The notes: generated from the sequence alone by a model not told the origin. 64,000 nt of DNA from Solibacillus sp. FSL W7-1464 (GCF_038004425.1 NZ_JBBORC010000001.1:1031001-1095000); one strand, 5' to 3'; shown: positions 18,279-27,425, counted from the stretch's first letter. A program made the numbers and translations.

Positions 18279-19418
18279 ATGAGCAACTTACAGAAAATCA
18301 AACTGCTGGTTGTTGATGATTCCGCCTTTATGCGAAAGCTAATAAGCGATTTTTTTTCGGATCATCGACAGATTGAAGTCATCGGCACTGCCCGGAACGG
18401 GAAAGACGCGATAAAAAAAATCGAGCAGCAAAAACCCGATGTCGTGACAATGGATGTGGAAATGCCGGAAATGAATGGGATGGAAGCATTAAAAGAGATT
18501 ATGCAAAAGTACCCGTTGCCTGTTGTCATGCTTTCAAGTACGACAAAGCGTGGAGCAGAAAATACAGTAATGGCAATGGAGTACGGAGCAGTCGATTTTG
18601 TTGCTAAACCAAGCGGCTCCATTTCATTAGATTTACATAAAATTAAGGATGAACTTGTACGGAAAGTGGAAGAGGCTTCTAAAGTATCAATTTCCAAGTT
18701 GAAAAATCCTTTCCGTAAATCGACTGTTGCAAGTCAAACGATCCGTCAGCCTTCCAACAATGACGAATCAAAGCTGAACAATATGACAAAGCCATCCGCC
18801 AAAATCGATGTGCAGGTTAAAAAGACGGAGTGGAGCAAAACTTCGAAGAAAATCATTTTAATCGGGACTTCAACAGGCGGCCCGAGGGCTTTACAAGAAG
18901 TCATTACGAAAATCCCTGCAAATGTGGGTGCACCGATTTTAATCGTGCAGCATATGCCTGCCGGTTTTACGAAGTCGTTGGCAGGCAGACTTGATCAATT
19001 AAGTGAAATACATGTAAAAGAAGCAGAACAAGGCGACCTGTTGCAAAAGGGAACGGCTTATATTGCCCCAGGTGGCTACCATCTTAAATTAAGAAAAGTC
19101 GGATCGGCATTTGCTGTCGTACTCGACGACCAGGAACCGCCAAGAGCAGGACATCGCCCGTCTGTGGACGTTATGTTTGAAGATGTCAGCCAGTATTCGG
19201 ATTTCGATAAAATTGCCGTCATTATGACAGGTATGGGTTATGACGGATCAAAAGGATTAGTCTCACTCAAAAAAACAGGTAATGTCACGGCTATTGCCGA
19301 GTCAGCAGAAACGTGTATCGTTTATGGAATGCCAAAAGCTGCCGTGGAAACGCAGCTTGTAGATGAAGTGGCGGATGTTGATGATATTGCCCGAACAATT
19401 ATGAAATATATGCCTTAA
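18279..19418 (+). CDS. cheB: Chemotaxis response regulator protein-glutamate methylesterase CheB
   Basis: CheB removes methyl groups from chemoreceptors and deamidates some glutamines, giving adaptation. The receiver domain (about 8-125) has VDDSAF and the phospho-Asp in VVTMDVEMPEMNG. The catalytic domain (about 185-378) shows the Ser in GTSTGGPRAL, the His in VQHMPAGFT and the Asp in MTGMGYDGSKG. Length 379 is normal. It starts right after the flhG stop. Confidence 0.97.
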   Translation: MSNLQKIKLLVVDDSAFMRKLISDFFSDHRQIEVIGTARNGKDAIKKIEQQKPDVVTMDVEMPEMNGMEALKEIMQKYPLPVVMLSSTTKRGAENTVMAMEYGAVDFVAKPSGSISLDLHKIKDELVRKVEEASKVSISKLKNPFRKSTVASQTIRQPSNNDESKLNNMTKPSAKIDVQVKKTEWSKTSKKIILIGTSTGGPRALQEVITKIPANVGAPILIVQHMPAGFTKSLAGRLDQLSEIHVKEAEQGDLLQKGTAYIAPGGYHLKLRKVGSAFAVVLDDQEPPRAGHRPSVDVMFEDVSQYSDFDKIAVIMTGMGYDGSKGLVSLKKTGNVTAIAESAETCIVYGMPKAAVETQLVDEVADVDDIARTIMKYMP

Positions 19419-19435
19419 AAAGGGGTGCCCTCTAA

Positions 19436-21526
19436 ATGGAATTAAATCAGTATTTGGAAATGTTCATTGAAGAAAGTAAAGAGCATTTACAAGCATGCAG
19501 TGAACACTTATTGGAATTGGAAAAAAATCCGGAAGACTTGACGATTGTCGGGGAGATTTTCCGTTCGGCACATACTTTAAAAGGTATGGCAGCAACAATG
19601 GGCTTTGAAGACTTAGCCGACTTAACGCATAAAATGGAAAACATTTTAGATGCAATCCGCAACAGCAAAATTAAAGTGGACGCGGAAATTCTGGATGTCG
19701 TTTTCGAATCTGTCGACCATTTGGAAGAAATGGTATTCGACATTGCAGATGGCGGAGACGGTAAACGCAACGTGCAGGCGACAGTGGAAAAGCTAAAGCG
19801 CATTGAAGCAGGTGAACCGGCAAATGCCGCTTCGGAAGAACCAGCATCAGGTCAGGAAGTTGCTGCTGCAATGGTGGCAAATGAATATAAACAGCCAGCC
19901 GAAGCACCTGAACTGAAATTGTCCTATGATGATTTTGAAAAAACGGTCATTCTACAATCCTCTGAACAGGATTTTAATGCATTTGAAATTACAGTGGCTT
20001 TGCGTGAAGATTGTTTATTGAAAGCTGCCCGTGTATTCATGGTATTCGAAATACTGGAGAAAAACGGAGATGTCATCAAATCTTCACCAACAGTAGATAA
20101 ATTAGAAGAAGAGCAGTTTGACAGTCAATTCCACGTTGCCTTTATTTCAAAAGAGTCTGCTGAAGATTTGCAAAAGATGCTGTTGAAAGTATCCGAGGTT
20201 GACCTTGTAGTTGTGAAAAAAATAGACCGAAATGTTTTTGTTACAAAAACTACAGCAATCGAAGTGCCTGCAGAAGAAGCACAGCCAGCAGTACAAGAAA
20301 CTGTGAATGCCGTGCCTGAAGCACAGCCAAAAACCGCATCAGCTAAAAACAGCAACAGTAAATCGGGGCATGCATCGAGTAAAACGATCCGAGTAAATAT
20401 TGAACGCCTTGATATATTAATGAACTTGTTTGAAGAGCTTGCAATTGATCGCGGTCGTCTTTTATCAATTGCCAGTGAAGTGAATCATGGAGAACTGAAT
20501 GAAACAGTTGAACGTATGAGCCGTACAATGGGAGATCTGCAAAATATCGTTTTAACGATGCGCATGGTACCTGTAGATACTGTATTTAACCGTTTCCCGA
20601 AAATGGTACGTCAATTGTCGCGTGATTTAAACAAAAAAATTGAACTCAATATTGTCGGTGCCGAGACAGAACTTGACCGCACAGTAATTGATGAAATTGG
20701 AGATCCTTTAGTTCACCTGATCCGTAACTCTGTTGATCATGGAATCGAAAGTCCGGAAGTACGCCGTGCAAAAGGCAAACCGGAAGAAGGAACAGTAGAA
20801 CTTCGTGCCTATCATAGCGGGAACTATGTATTCATCGAGATTGAGGATGACGGAGCAGGAATCAACCGTGATAAAGTATTGGCAAAAGCGCTGTCTAAAG
20901 GAATTGTTACACAAGAACAATCATTGACGATGACAGACAAGCAGATTAACGAGTTAATTATGGCATCCGGTTTCTCGACAGCCGACGTCATTTCAGATGT
21001 TTCAGGCCGTGGTGTCGGTTTGGATGTTGTTAAAACAACAATCGAATCATTAGGCGGCAATATCTCGATTGAATCGACTCAAAATGTCGGGTCGGTATTC
21101 TCAATCCAATTACCGCTGACACTATCGATTATTTCAGTAATGCTCGTAGAAATTGAAAATGAAATTTATGCGATTCCGTTATCGTCAATTATTGAAACAT
21201 CGATTATCCGTCACACAGACATTTTAAACGCTCATAATCAAAAAGTAATTGATTTCCGTGGTAAAGTAGTGCCGCTTGTATTCCTGGAAGAAATTTTTGA
21301 AGTGCCGCGTGCTGAGCAAATAAATGATGGCTTCCACTCAGTTGTAATCGTCCGCAAAGGCGATAAATTAGCTGGTTTAGTCGTCGATTCATTTATTGGA
21401 CAGCAGGAAATTGTATTGAAATCATTAGGTAACTACTTAACGAATATTTTTGCGATTTCAGGTGCGACGATATTAGGAAACGGAAAAGTAGCGTTAATTG
21501 TAGACTGTAACGCACTGATGAAGTAA
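19436..21526 (+). CDS. cheA: Chemotaxis sensor histidine kinase CheA
   Basis: CheA autophosphorylates in receptor arrays and passes phosphate to CheY and CheB. Domains in order: HPt with the phospho-His in SAHTLKGMAATMGF (about residue 46), P2 response-regulator docking region (about 160-270), a linker, the dimerisation helices, the HATPase domain (VDHGIESPE, DDGAGI, SGRGVGLDVV) and the CheW-like regulatory domain. Length 696 is as expected. AAAGGGGTG lies upstream. Confidence 0.97.
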   Translation: MELNQYLEMFIEESKEHLQACSEHLLELEKNPEDLTIVGEIFRSAHTLKGMAATMGFEDLADLTHKMENILDAIRNSKIKVDAEILDVVFESVDHLEEMVFDIADGGDGKRNVQATVEKLKRIEAGEPANAASEEPASGQEVAAAMVANEYKQPAEAPELKLSYDDFEKTVILQSSEQDFNAFEITVALREDCLLKAARVFMVFEILEKNGDVIKSSPTVDKLEEEQFDSQFHVAFISKESAEDLQKMLLKVSEVDLVVVKKIDRNVFVTKTTAIEVPAEEAQPAVQETVNAVPEAQPKTASAKNSNSKSGHASSKTIRVNIERLDILMNLFEELAIDRGRLLSIASEVNHGELNETVERMSRTMGDLQNIVLTMRMVPVDTVFNRFPKMVRQLSRDLNKKIELNIVGAETELDRTVIDEIGDPLVHLIRNSVDHGIESPEVRRAKGKPEEGTVELRAYHSGNYVFIEIEDDGAGINRDKVLAKALSKGIVTQEQSLTMTDKQINELIMASGFSTADVISDVSGRGVGLDVVKTTIESLGGNISIESTQNVGSVFSIQLPLTLSIISVMLVEIENEIYAIPLSSIIETSIIRHTDILNAHNQKVIDFRGKVVPLVFLEEIFEVPRAEQINDGFHSVVIVRKGDKLAGLVVDSFIGQQEIVLKSLGNYLTNIFAISGATILGNGKVALIVDCNALMK

Positions 21527-21546
21527 AAGGATAAGAGGTGTGAAGA

Positions 21547-21993
21547 ATGACGAATGCAACAGAGCAAAAAAACTTGAAAGTAATTGTGTTTCAATTAGCA
21601 GATAAAGAATACGCGATTCCTGTTTCGCACGTAAAGGGAATCGAAAAATTAATGCATATCACACGTGTACCGAAAACAGAACATTATGTAAAAGGTGTCA
21701 TTAATCTTCGAGGTGTTGTAACGCCAGTCATCGATTTACGTGAACGGTTTGACTTGCCTGTTTCAGGTAACGAAGAAACAACCCGAATTATTATTATTAC
21801 GCTGGAGACGATGGAAGTCGGCTTTATCGTCGATTCAGCAAACGATGTGTTGGACATCAACGCGTCCTCCATTGAACAGCAGCCGGAAGTGGTCGGCTCA
21901 TTTGAAGAAGATTTTATCGCTGGTGTCGCAAAATTGGAAAACCGTTTATTAATTTTACTTCATTTAGATAAAGTGTTAAATCCGATTGATTGA
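21547..21993 (+). CDS. cheW: Chemotaxis coupling protein CheW
   Basis: A 148-residue SH3-like adaptor linking chemoreceptors to CheA. Typical blocks are present: VFQLADKEYAIPVSHVKGIE, the KGVINLRGVVTPVIDLRERF segment and IAGVAKLENRLLILLHLDKVL. It follows cheA with an AGAGGTGTGAAGA site. Confidence 0.96.
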   Translation: MTNATEQKNLKVIVFQLADKEYAIPVSHVKGIEKLMHITRVPKTEHYVKGVINLRGVVTPVIDLRERFDLPVSGNEETTRIIIITLETMEVGFIVDSANDVLDINASSIEQQPEVVGSFEEDFIAGVAKLENRLLILLHLDKVLNPID

Positions 21994-22057
21994 ATTCAAT
22001 GAATAATTTTCCGGGTGAGCCTCGCTTGCCTGGAATCTATTAAAGTAGGGATTGAAA

Positions 22058-22696
22058 ATGAACTTTAGTGAAAAAATTACGTTGCTTCATTTAGATGTTT
22101 TAAAGGAAATCGGAAATATTGGTGCTGCACATGCCGCTACAGCATTATCGGGTTTATTGGGAAAAAAGATTGATATGCGCGTACCTGACGTGAAAATGGC
22201 TTCATTTAATGAAATGATGGAGCTTGCTGGCGGTTCGGAAAATGCCGTCGTCGGTATTTATCTTCGTATCGAAGGGGATGTCAAAGGAAGCATGTTTTTC
22301 ATTTTGCCGATTGAGCAGGCAAACCGATTTATTCGAAGTCTCATCCATGACGAATCTTTTGATTTTCATACCCCGCCTTATTCGGAAATTGGCTTATCGG
22401 CAATGCAGGAAATGGGCAATATTTTATCCGGCTCTTATTTATCGGCTTTATCCGATTTTACAGGTCTGAAAATTTATCCGACAGTACCCGGATTAAGTGT
22501 TGATATGTTTGGTGCAATTATAAGTATCGGTCTTATTGAACTTTCACAAGTAAGCGATTCGGTCATCGTCATCAACACATCTATATATGAAGAAGTCATG
22601 TCGGATGATGGAGCGGTAAAAGGGCAGTTCTTCCTGTTGCCTGAACCCGATTCATTTGAAGCAATTTTTAAATCATTAGGAGTGCCTACGACATGA
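22058..22696 (+). CDS. cheC: CheY-P phosphatase / CheD partner CheC
   Basis: CheC dephosphorylates CheY-P and binds CheD as an adaptation feedback. The 212-residue product has two phosphatase signatures, KEIGNIGAAHAATALSGLLG and QEMGNILSGSYLSAL. ATG 22058 follows TAAAGTAGGG; a TTG at 22052 is in frame but overlaps that site. The end overlaps cheD by four bases, in keeping with their complex. Confidence 0.95.
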   Translation: MNFSEKITLLHLDVLKEIGNIGAAHAATALSGLLGKKIDMRVPDVKMASFNEMMELAGGSENAVVGIYLRIEGDVKGSMFFILPIEQANRFIRSLIHDESFDFHTPPYSEIGLSAMQEMGNILSGSYLSALSDFTGLKIYPTVPGLSVDMFGAIISIGLIELSQVSDSVIVINTSIYEEVMSDDGAVKGQFFLLPEPDSFEAIFKSLGVPTT

Positions 22697-23196
22697 TAGT
22701 TACCCATTCAAATGAAGTGATTAAAGTAGGCATTGCGCAGATGGATATTGTGAAAGTCCCAAAGACAATCCGTACTTCCGGTTTAGGTTCTTGTGTGGGT
22801 GCCGTCATTTATGACGAATCCAAAAAAGTTGCCGGAATGGTCCATGTCATGCTGCCGGATTCCAGTTTAAATCGAACAGCAACAGTAAATACAGCAAAAT
22901 TTGCCGATACTGGAATTGCCGCTTTAGTCGATCTTTTAAAACAACAAGGAGCCCATCACCTTAAATTGAAGGCAAAAATTGCGGGTGGTGCCCAAATGTT
23001 CCAATTTACTGCGGACAAAGATTCGATGAGGATTGGACCGAGAAATGTGGAGGCTGTTAAAGCTCAGCTAAAAAAACTGGGAATACCGCTCATCGCTGAA
23101 GATACAGGTGGGAACAGCGGTCGTACTATCGAATTTAATCCTGAAACGAGCTTGCTTCAGGTTCGTACCGTCAATAAAGGAGTGAGTGAAATATAA
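22693..23196 (+). CDS. cheD: Chemoreceptor glutamine deamidase CheD
   Basis: CheD deamidates receptor glutamines and forms a complex with CheC. The catalytic Cys lies in SGLGSCVGAVIYD, the His in AGMVHVMLPDS, and the KIAGGAQMF block is present. Length 167 matches. The stop overlaps the next gene start (TAATG). Confidence 0.95.
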   Translation: MIVTHSNEVIKVGIAQMDIVKVPKTIRTSGLGSCVGAVIYDESKKVAGMVHVMLPDSSLNRTATVNTAKFADTGIAALVDLLKQQGAHHLKLKAKIAGGAQMFQFTADKDSMRIGPRNVEAVKAQLKKLGIPLIAEDTGGNSGRTIEFNPETSLLQVRTVNKGVSEI

Positions 23197-23567
23197 TGTT
23201 TGGTTCAATATTTTATAATTTTTGGGCAGCACTACTTTCATTCGCTGTATATTTTATTGCTGCAATTCAAAATCCGTATGCAATGCCATTGCCGACAATT
23301 ACCACAGCTTTTGTCGTCGCTGTCATTGCGTTTAGTTTGATGTTTCTTATCCGTTATTTCCTTGGTTATGTATTTTATACACCAGAAGCACCTGTTTTGA
23401 TACAAACTGAAGAAGAACTTTCTGGTGCTGTAGCGAATGAGACGGACAAAACACAAACTGTTCCGCAACGCGACCATACGGCAATGGAAGTAGATGATGA
23501 GAATACGGGAGAAATTGCACAGGTCGTTCGTACAATGCTACAAAGCGATGAAGCCATTTCACGGTAA
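23196..23567 (+). CDS. Unknown small membrane protein at the end of the che block
   Basis: A 123-residue protein I do not recognise. It starts within the cheD stop, so it is cotranslated with cheD. Two hydrophobic segments are visible (about 3-22 and 32-56, the latter with FVVAVIAFSLMFLIRYFLGYVF), followed by an acidic cytoplasmic-type tail of about 65 residues ending TMLQSDEAISR. No catalytic motif is seen. B. subtilis has sigD directly after cheD, so this is an added gene. It is the last gene before a terminator. A role near the chemoreceptor or motor is inference from position only. Confidence 0.8.
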   Translation: MFGSIFYNFWAALLSFAVYFIAAIQNPYAMPLPTITTAFVVAVIAFSLMFLIRYFLGYVFYTPEAPVLIQTEEELSGAVANETDKTQTVPQRDHTAMEVDDENTGEIAQVVRTMLQSDEAISR

Positions 23568-23597
23568 AAGAGTCGTATTTCCGACTCTTTTTTATTT
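23566..23597 (+). terminator. Intrinsic terminator between the che block and sigD
   Basis: AAAAGAGTCG (23566-23575) and CGACTCTTTT (23582-23591) form a perfect 10-bp stem with a 6-nt loop, running into TTTATTT. It overlaps the stop codon of the preceding gene. It would end or attenuate fla/che transcripts just before sigD. Confidence 0.85.
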
Positions 23598-23658
23598 AGC
23601 GGAATATAAGGAAATACTGTGTCGAATTACTGGATTAAATGTATATTAAAAGGCATTT

Positions 23659-23667
23659 TGGTATAAT
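23659..23667 (+). promoter_or_regulatory. Extended -10 promoter for sigD
   Basis: TG at 23659-23660, one base, then a perfect TATAAT at 23662-23667, 45 bases before the sigD start and downstream of the terminator at 23566-23597. No convincing -35 box is seen, as is common for extended -10 promoters. Confidence 0.6.
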
Positions 23668-23711
23668 AAACACAAATGATTTTATTTTTCAAAAAAAAGG
23701 GGTGGGCATGT

Positions 23712-24482
23712 TTGACAGAACAAAGGCATAGAGACGAACAATCATTATGGGTTCGTTGGACAAAGAACCGTGATCCCGAAGCAGGCGATTTATTAATAAA
23801 AAAGTTTAAACCACTCGTATCGTATCATGTACAGCGTATAGCTGTCGGGCTTCCAAAGAACATTTCCCGGGATGATCTAGTGAGCCTGGGGATGATGGGG
23901 CTGTTTGATGCGTTAAATAAATTTGATATAAACCGGGATTTGAAATTTGATACGTATGCCTCATTCCGGGTACGTGGCGCTATTTTGGATGGTTTACGTA
24001 AAGAGGACTGGCTCCCGAGATCGGCACGAGAAAAAGCAAAAAAGCTAGAAGCGCAAATTGAATCACTTGAGCAGAAACTGATGCGCCATGCGTCACCCGA
24101 AGAAGTCGCAGCACATATGAAATTGCCTGTCGAAGAAGTTTACCAGACTTTTCAGGAACACTTTTTCTCGAATGTACTATCCATCAATGAGCAGCTGGAT
24201 CAGGAAGAATCGGAAGGTAAGTCCTTTGTTATCCGTGATGACAATACGAAAACACCCGAGCAGCAAACTGTACATGTAGAGCTATTGGGCGATTTGGCTG
24301 AGAACATTAAAAAGCTGAATGAAAAAGAACAGCTTGTCATCAGTTTATTTTACTCGGAAGAATTAACATTAACCGAAATCGGTGAAATACTGGACCTGTC
24401 CACATCAAGAATTTCGCAAATCCACTCAAAAGCATTGTTTAAATTACGTAAATTATTGTCTTCGGAAATGATTAATACGTAA
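23712..24482 (+). CDS. sigD: RNA polymerase sigma factor SigD (FliA/WhiG type)
   Basis: SigD drives late flagellar, chemoreceptor and autolysin genes. The TTG at 23712 after AAAGGGGTGGG gives 256 residues, close to the B. subtilis 254. Region 2 is visible (LVSLGMMGLFDALNKFD, then FDTYASFRVRGAILDGLR), and region 4 ends with LTEIGEILDLSTSRISQIHS. An upstream ATG at 23676 would precede the ribosome site and is rejected. Unlike in B. subtilis, a terminator and an own promoter precede it. Confidence 0.95.
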   Translation: MTEQRHRDEQSLWVRWTKNRDPEAGDLLIKKFKPLVSYHVQRIAVGLPKNISRDDLVSLGMMGLFDALNKFDINRDLKFDTYASFRVRGAILDGLRKEDWLPRSAREKAKKLEAQIESLEQKLMRHASPEEVAAHMKLPVEEVYQTFQEHFFSNVLSINEQLDQEESEGKSFVIRDDNTKTPEQQTVHVELLGDLAENIKKLNEKEQLVISLFYSEELTLTEIGEILDLSTSRISQIHSKALFKLRKLLSSEMINT

Positions 24483-24494
24483 GGAGGCGGCGTT

Positions 24495-24806
24495 ATGAGT
24501 TTAAAGGGCCTGGAATTGCAGATTGCGATTCCGAAAACATTTGATGCAGGGAAAATGGCGGACCAGCGTCAACAAAATACAATCCTGCAGCAAATGCATG
24601 CAAATGACGCATTAAACAAAGAACTGGAACGCAAACAATTATCCGTCAATGAAACAGAGCATCTGAACACAGTCAATGATGAGGAACAAGAAAAGCCTTC
24701 CGAAAACGAGGATGAGCAAATGCAGGGAAACAAGAAAAATAAGGAACAGCTGGAACAAAAAGTGCAGCATCCGTTTAAAGGGAATCTTTTTGATTTTAGC
24801 GGCTAG
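24495..24806 (+). CDS. Unknown small charged protein between sigD and swrB
   Basis: A 103-residue protein I do not recognise. ATG 24495 has a strong AAGGAGGCGG site. The sequence is hydrophilic and Gln/Glu/Lys-rich with no membrane segment; residues 1-30 (SLKGLELQIAIPKTFDAGKM) look ordered, the middle looks disordered, and it ends KVQHPFKGNLFDFSG. The IPKT plus terminal HPFKG..FD pattern resembles short proteins near sigma factor genes in other Firmicutes flagellar operons, but this is only an impression. Located 12 bases after sigD and 11 before swrB, so clearly in that unit. Confidence 0.75.
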   Translation: MSLKGLELQIAIPKTFDAGKMADQRQQNTILQQMHANDALNKELERKQLSVNETEHLNTVNDEEQEKPSENEDEQMQGNKKNKEQLEQKVQHPFKGNLFDFSG

Positions 24807-24817
24807 GAGCAGTCATC

Positions 24818-25369
24818 ATGATCGCAGTAATAATTACCTTATTTCTTATCCAAATGATTACGATTTTTGTCATTGTTCTTTTATATAGTAAGCTTTCAAA
24901 GTTTAAGAATTTAGAAAAGCGCCAAAATGAACTGATGAATGAAATGGACAATGCGGTTAGCGTATATTTAATGGAAATGAAAGAAGAAAATGACCGGTTA
25001 ATCAGCGAGTTGAAAAAACCGAATGTTGCCCAAAAGGCCGCCCCATCCCGTAAAGAGGAACAGGCGGAGATAGTAAAAGAACAGCCGGTAAACGATCAGG
25101 AAATAGAACCGCGCAAATTCGTACCGGTAAAGCAAGCTGCAAGTGCCTATCAAAAGCAAAAAATACAGCAGCAAGTTGAGGGAGAAACCGAAGAAGCTTT
25201 AGTAAAAGCGGAATCGCTTTCTGGAGACAAGGAACTCCAAGAGCAAACCCTGACGTTCGAGCAGCAAGTAATCAATCAATATCGCAACGGGAAAACGATA
25301 GAAGAAATTGCAAAAATGATGGGACGCGGAAAAACGGAAATTGAACTTCTCGTAAAGTTTCACGCGTAA
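24818..25369 (+). CDS. swrB: SwrB/YlxL-like swarming motility protein
   Basis: SwrB in B. subtilis activates flagellar export at the basal body. This 183-residue protein has an N-terminal membrane helix (ITLFLIQMITIFVIVLLYS), a coiled-coil stretch, a variable charged linker, and a C-terminal helix-turn-helix-like end (GKTIEEIAKMMGRGKTEIELLVKFH) that matches the SwrB layout. Its place at the end of the fla/che block right before rpsB is that of ylxL/swrB. Sequence conservation outside the two ends is low. Confidence 0.78.
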   Translation: MIAVIITLFLIQMITIFVIVLLYSKLSKFKNLEKRQNELMNEMDNAVSVYLMEMKEENDRLISELKKPNVAQKAAPSRKEEQAEIVKEQPVNDQEIEPRKFVPVKQAASAYQKQKIQQQVEGETEEALVKAESLSGDKELQEQTLTFEQQVINQYRNGKTIEEIAKMMGRGKTEIELLVKFHA

Positions 25370-25374
25370 AGTAG

Positions 25375-25403
25375 TTGCACTTGAAAGACCAGTATGATAT
25401 AGT
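25375..25403 (+). promoter_or_regulatory. SigA-type promoter of rpsB
   Basis: TTGCAC (25375-25380), a 17-base spacer and TATAGT (25398-25403). It begins five bases after the swrB stop and would start a roughly 120-nt leader before rpsB. Confidence 0.75.
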
Positions 25404-25528
25404 TACAAGCGGTGTTAACAATACACACGTATTTTGATGTAGTAAGTGGTGCTCGTAAGTCTACGGGTAGCTTGTTGCAGATGAAAAATACGGAGGAAAA
25501 AAACCAAACATATTAGGAGGAAACACTC
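25404..25528 (+). promoter_or_regulatory. rpsB 5' leader
   Basis: An approximately 120-nt untranslated leader without an open reading frame. It contains a small hairpin CTCGTA/TACGGG (about 25452-25467) and the strong AGGAGGAAAC ribosome site before ATG 25529. Ribosomal protein leaders are often autoregulatory; for S2 in this group that is only a possibility and no known motif was recognised. Confidence 0.35.
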
Positions 25529-26251
25529 ATGTCAGTAATTTCAATGAAACAATTACTAGAAGCTGGTGTACATTTCGGTCACCAAACTCGCCGTTGGAAC
25601 CCAAAAATGAAGAAATATATCTTCGTAGAGCGTAACGGTATTTACATTATCGATTTACAAAAAACGGTTAAAAAATTAGAAGAAGCATACGATTTCATGC
25701 GTCAAGTTGGTCAAGACGGTGGTAAAGTTTTATTCGTAGGTACGAAAAAACAAGCACAAGAAGCGATCAAAGAAGAAGCTGAACGTTCAGGCAACTACTA
25801 CATCAACCAACGTTGGTTAGGTGGTACGTTAACAAACTTCGGTACTATTCAAAAACGTGTAAAACGTATGAAAGATATCGAAAAAATGGAAGAAGACGGT
25901 ACTTTTGCTGTACTTCCTAAAAAAGAAGTAATCCAACTTAAAAAAGAGCACGAGCGCTTAGTTAAATTCTTAGGCGGTATCCGTGATATGAAAGCTATTC
26001 CGGACGTAATGTTCGTTGTAGACCCTCGTAAAGAGCGTATCGCAGTTGCAGAAGCAATCAAATTAAACATCCCTCTAGTTGGTATCGTAGACACTAACTG
26101 TGATCCAGATGAAATTGATTACGTAATCCCTGCAAACGACGATGCTATCCGCGCGGTTAAATTATTAACTGCTAAAATGGCTGACGCTTTATTAGAAGCT
26201 AAACAAGGTGAAGAAGAAGCTCCTGCAGTAGAAGAAGCTACAGCTGAGTAA
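25529..26251 (+). CDS. rpsB: 30S ribosomal protein S2
   Basis: S2 sits at the head-body junction of the small subunit and helps load S1. The 240-residue product begins [20 protein letters not shown] and contains [11 protein letters not shown] and [11 protein letters not shown], all diagnostic. Codon use shifts to the highly expressed style seen in tsf and rpsO. It is followed by a terminator. Confidence 0.98.
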   Translation: MSVISMKQLLEAGVHFGHQTRRWNPKMKKYIFVERNGIYIIDLQKTVKKLEEAYDFMRQVGQDGGKVLFVGTKKQAQEAIKEEAERSGNYYINQRWLGGTLTNFGTIQKRVKRMKDIEKMEEDGTFAVLPKKEVIQLKKEHERLVKFLGGIRDMKAIPDVMFVVDPRKERIAVAEAIKLNIPLVGIVDTNCDPDEIDYVIPANDDAIRAVKLLTAKMADALLEAKQGEEEAPAVEEATAE

Positions 26252-26262
26252 TTCACTGTTAG

Positions 26263-26303
26263 AAAAGGTGATAAGTGGATGAACCCCTTATCACCTTTTT
26301 TTG
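26263..26303 (+). terminator. Intrinsic terminator of rpsB
   Basis: AAAAGGTGATAAG (from 26263) pairs with CTTATCACCTTTT, followed by a T-run to about 26302. It separates rpsB from tsf, so tsf needs readthrough or its own promoter. Confidence 0.88.
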
Positions 26304-26331
26304 AGAAATGAATTGGAAGATGTATGAATCG

Positions 26332-26360
26332 TTGAAAAATCGCGGTTTATCGCTTAAAGT
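26332..26360 (+). promoter_or_regulatory. Candidate promoter of tsf
   Basis: TTGAAA (26332-26337), 17 bases, TAAAGT (26355-26360). It lies between the rpsB terminator and the tsf ribosome site (AGGAGGAAAC). The -10 box is only a fair match. Confidence 0.45.
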
Positions 26361-26409
26361 ATGAAATAGTGTGAATAAATTTTTCATTATATTTAGGAGG
26401 AAACTCAAT

Positions 26410-27294
26410 ATGGCAAACATTACTGCACAATTAGTAAAAGAATTACGCGAAAAAACAGGCGCAGGTATGATGGACTGTAAAAAAGCATTAGTATCTACAG
26501 AAGGTGACATCGATGCTGCAATCGATTTCCTACGTGAAAAAGGTTTAGCTGCTGCTGGCAAAAAAGCTGACCGTATCGCTGCTGAAGGTACAACTTACAT
26601 TTTAGAAAATGGTAATGAAGCGATTCTTTTAGAAGTAAATGCTGAAACAGACTTCGTTGCAAAAAACGACAAGTTCCAATTTTTAGTTTCTTCTTTAGCA
26701 GAGCAATTATTAGCTGCTAAACCGGAATCAGTTGAAGCTGCTTTAGAATTAGAAAAAGACGGCGTGAAAATCGCTGATCAAATCTCTACAGCTACAGCTA
26801 CAATCGGTGAAAAAATTTCATTACGTCGTTTCGAAATCAAAACAAAAACTGATGCAGATGCATTCGGTTCTTACTTACACATGGGCGGACGCATTGGTGT
26901 ATTAGTAGTTCTTGCAGGTTCTACTGACGCTGCTGCTGCAAAAGATATCGCGATGCATATCGCTGCAATCAACCCAACTTACGTTTCTCGTGACGAAGTT
27001 TCTGCTGACGAAGTTGAACGTGAGCGCAAAGTATTAACTGAGCAAGCGTTAAACGAAGGTAAACCAGAAAACATCGTAGCGAAAATGGTAGAAGGCCGTC
27101 TTGGTAAATATTTCGAAGACGTATGTTTATTAGACCAAGCTTTCGTTAAAAACTCAGATCAAAAAGTACGCGACTTCGTAAACTCATTAAATGCTACTGT
27201 AACAGGTTTCACTCGTTATGCAGTTGGTGAAGGTATCGAAAAGCGTGAAGATAACTTCGCTGAAGAAGTAATGAACCAAGTTAAAGGTAACTAA
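26410..27294 (+). CDS. tsf: Elongation factor Ts
   Basis: EF-Ts exchanges GDP for GTP on EF-Tu. ATG 26410 follows TTAGGAGGAAACTCAAT; an in-frame ATG at 26371 lies upstream of that site and is rejected. The 294-residue product has the N-terminal UBA-like domain with [16 protein letters not shown] and the [12 protein letters not shown] motif. Length is normal. Confidence 0.98.
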   Translation: MANITAQLVKELREKTGAGMMDCKKALVSTEGDIDAAIDFLREKGLAAAGKKADRIAAEGTTYILENGNEAILLEVNAETDFVAKNDKFQFLVSSLAEQLLAAKPESVEAALELEKDGVKIADQISTATATIGEKISLRRFEIKTKTDADAFGSYLHMGGRIGVLVVLAGSTDAAAAKDIAMHIAAINPTYVSRDEVSADEVERERKVLTEQALNEGKPENIVAKMVEGRLGKYFEDVCLLDQAFVKNSDQKVRDFVNSLNATVTGFTRYAVGEGIEKREDNFAEEVMNQVKGN

Positions 27295-27334
27295 TTAAAT
27301 TACAACTTAAATTAGCATTAATTTAAGCAAAGAG

Positions 27335-27366
27335 TAGGGAGCACCATTTGCGTGTTCCCTATTTTT
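27335..27366 (+). terminator. Intrinsic terminator of tsf
   Basis: TAGGGAGCAC (27335-27344) and GTGTTCCCTA (27352-27361) form a 10-bp stem (one G-U) followed by TTTTT. Confidence 0.9.
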
Positions 27367-27390
27367 AAAGAAATCTATATATTTCAGGTC

Positions 27391-27419
27391 TTGAACAATA
27401 GAGGTGCTTGATGTATAAA
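27391..27419 (+). promoter_or_regulatory. SigA-type promoter of pyrH-frr
   Basis: TTGAAC (27391-27396), exactly 17 bases, TATAAA (27414-27419). It lies after the tsf terminator and gives a roughly 185-nt leader that contains the repeat at 27426-27545. Confidence 0.7.
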
Positions 27420-27425
27420 AAGCAC

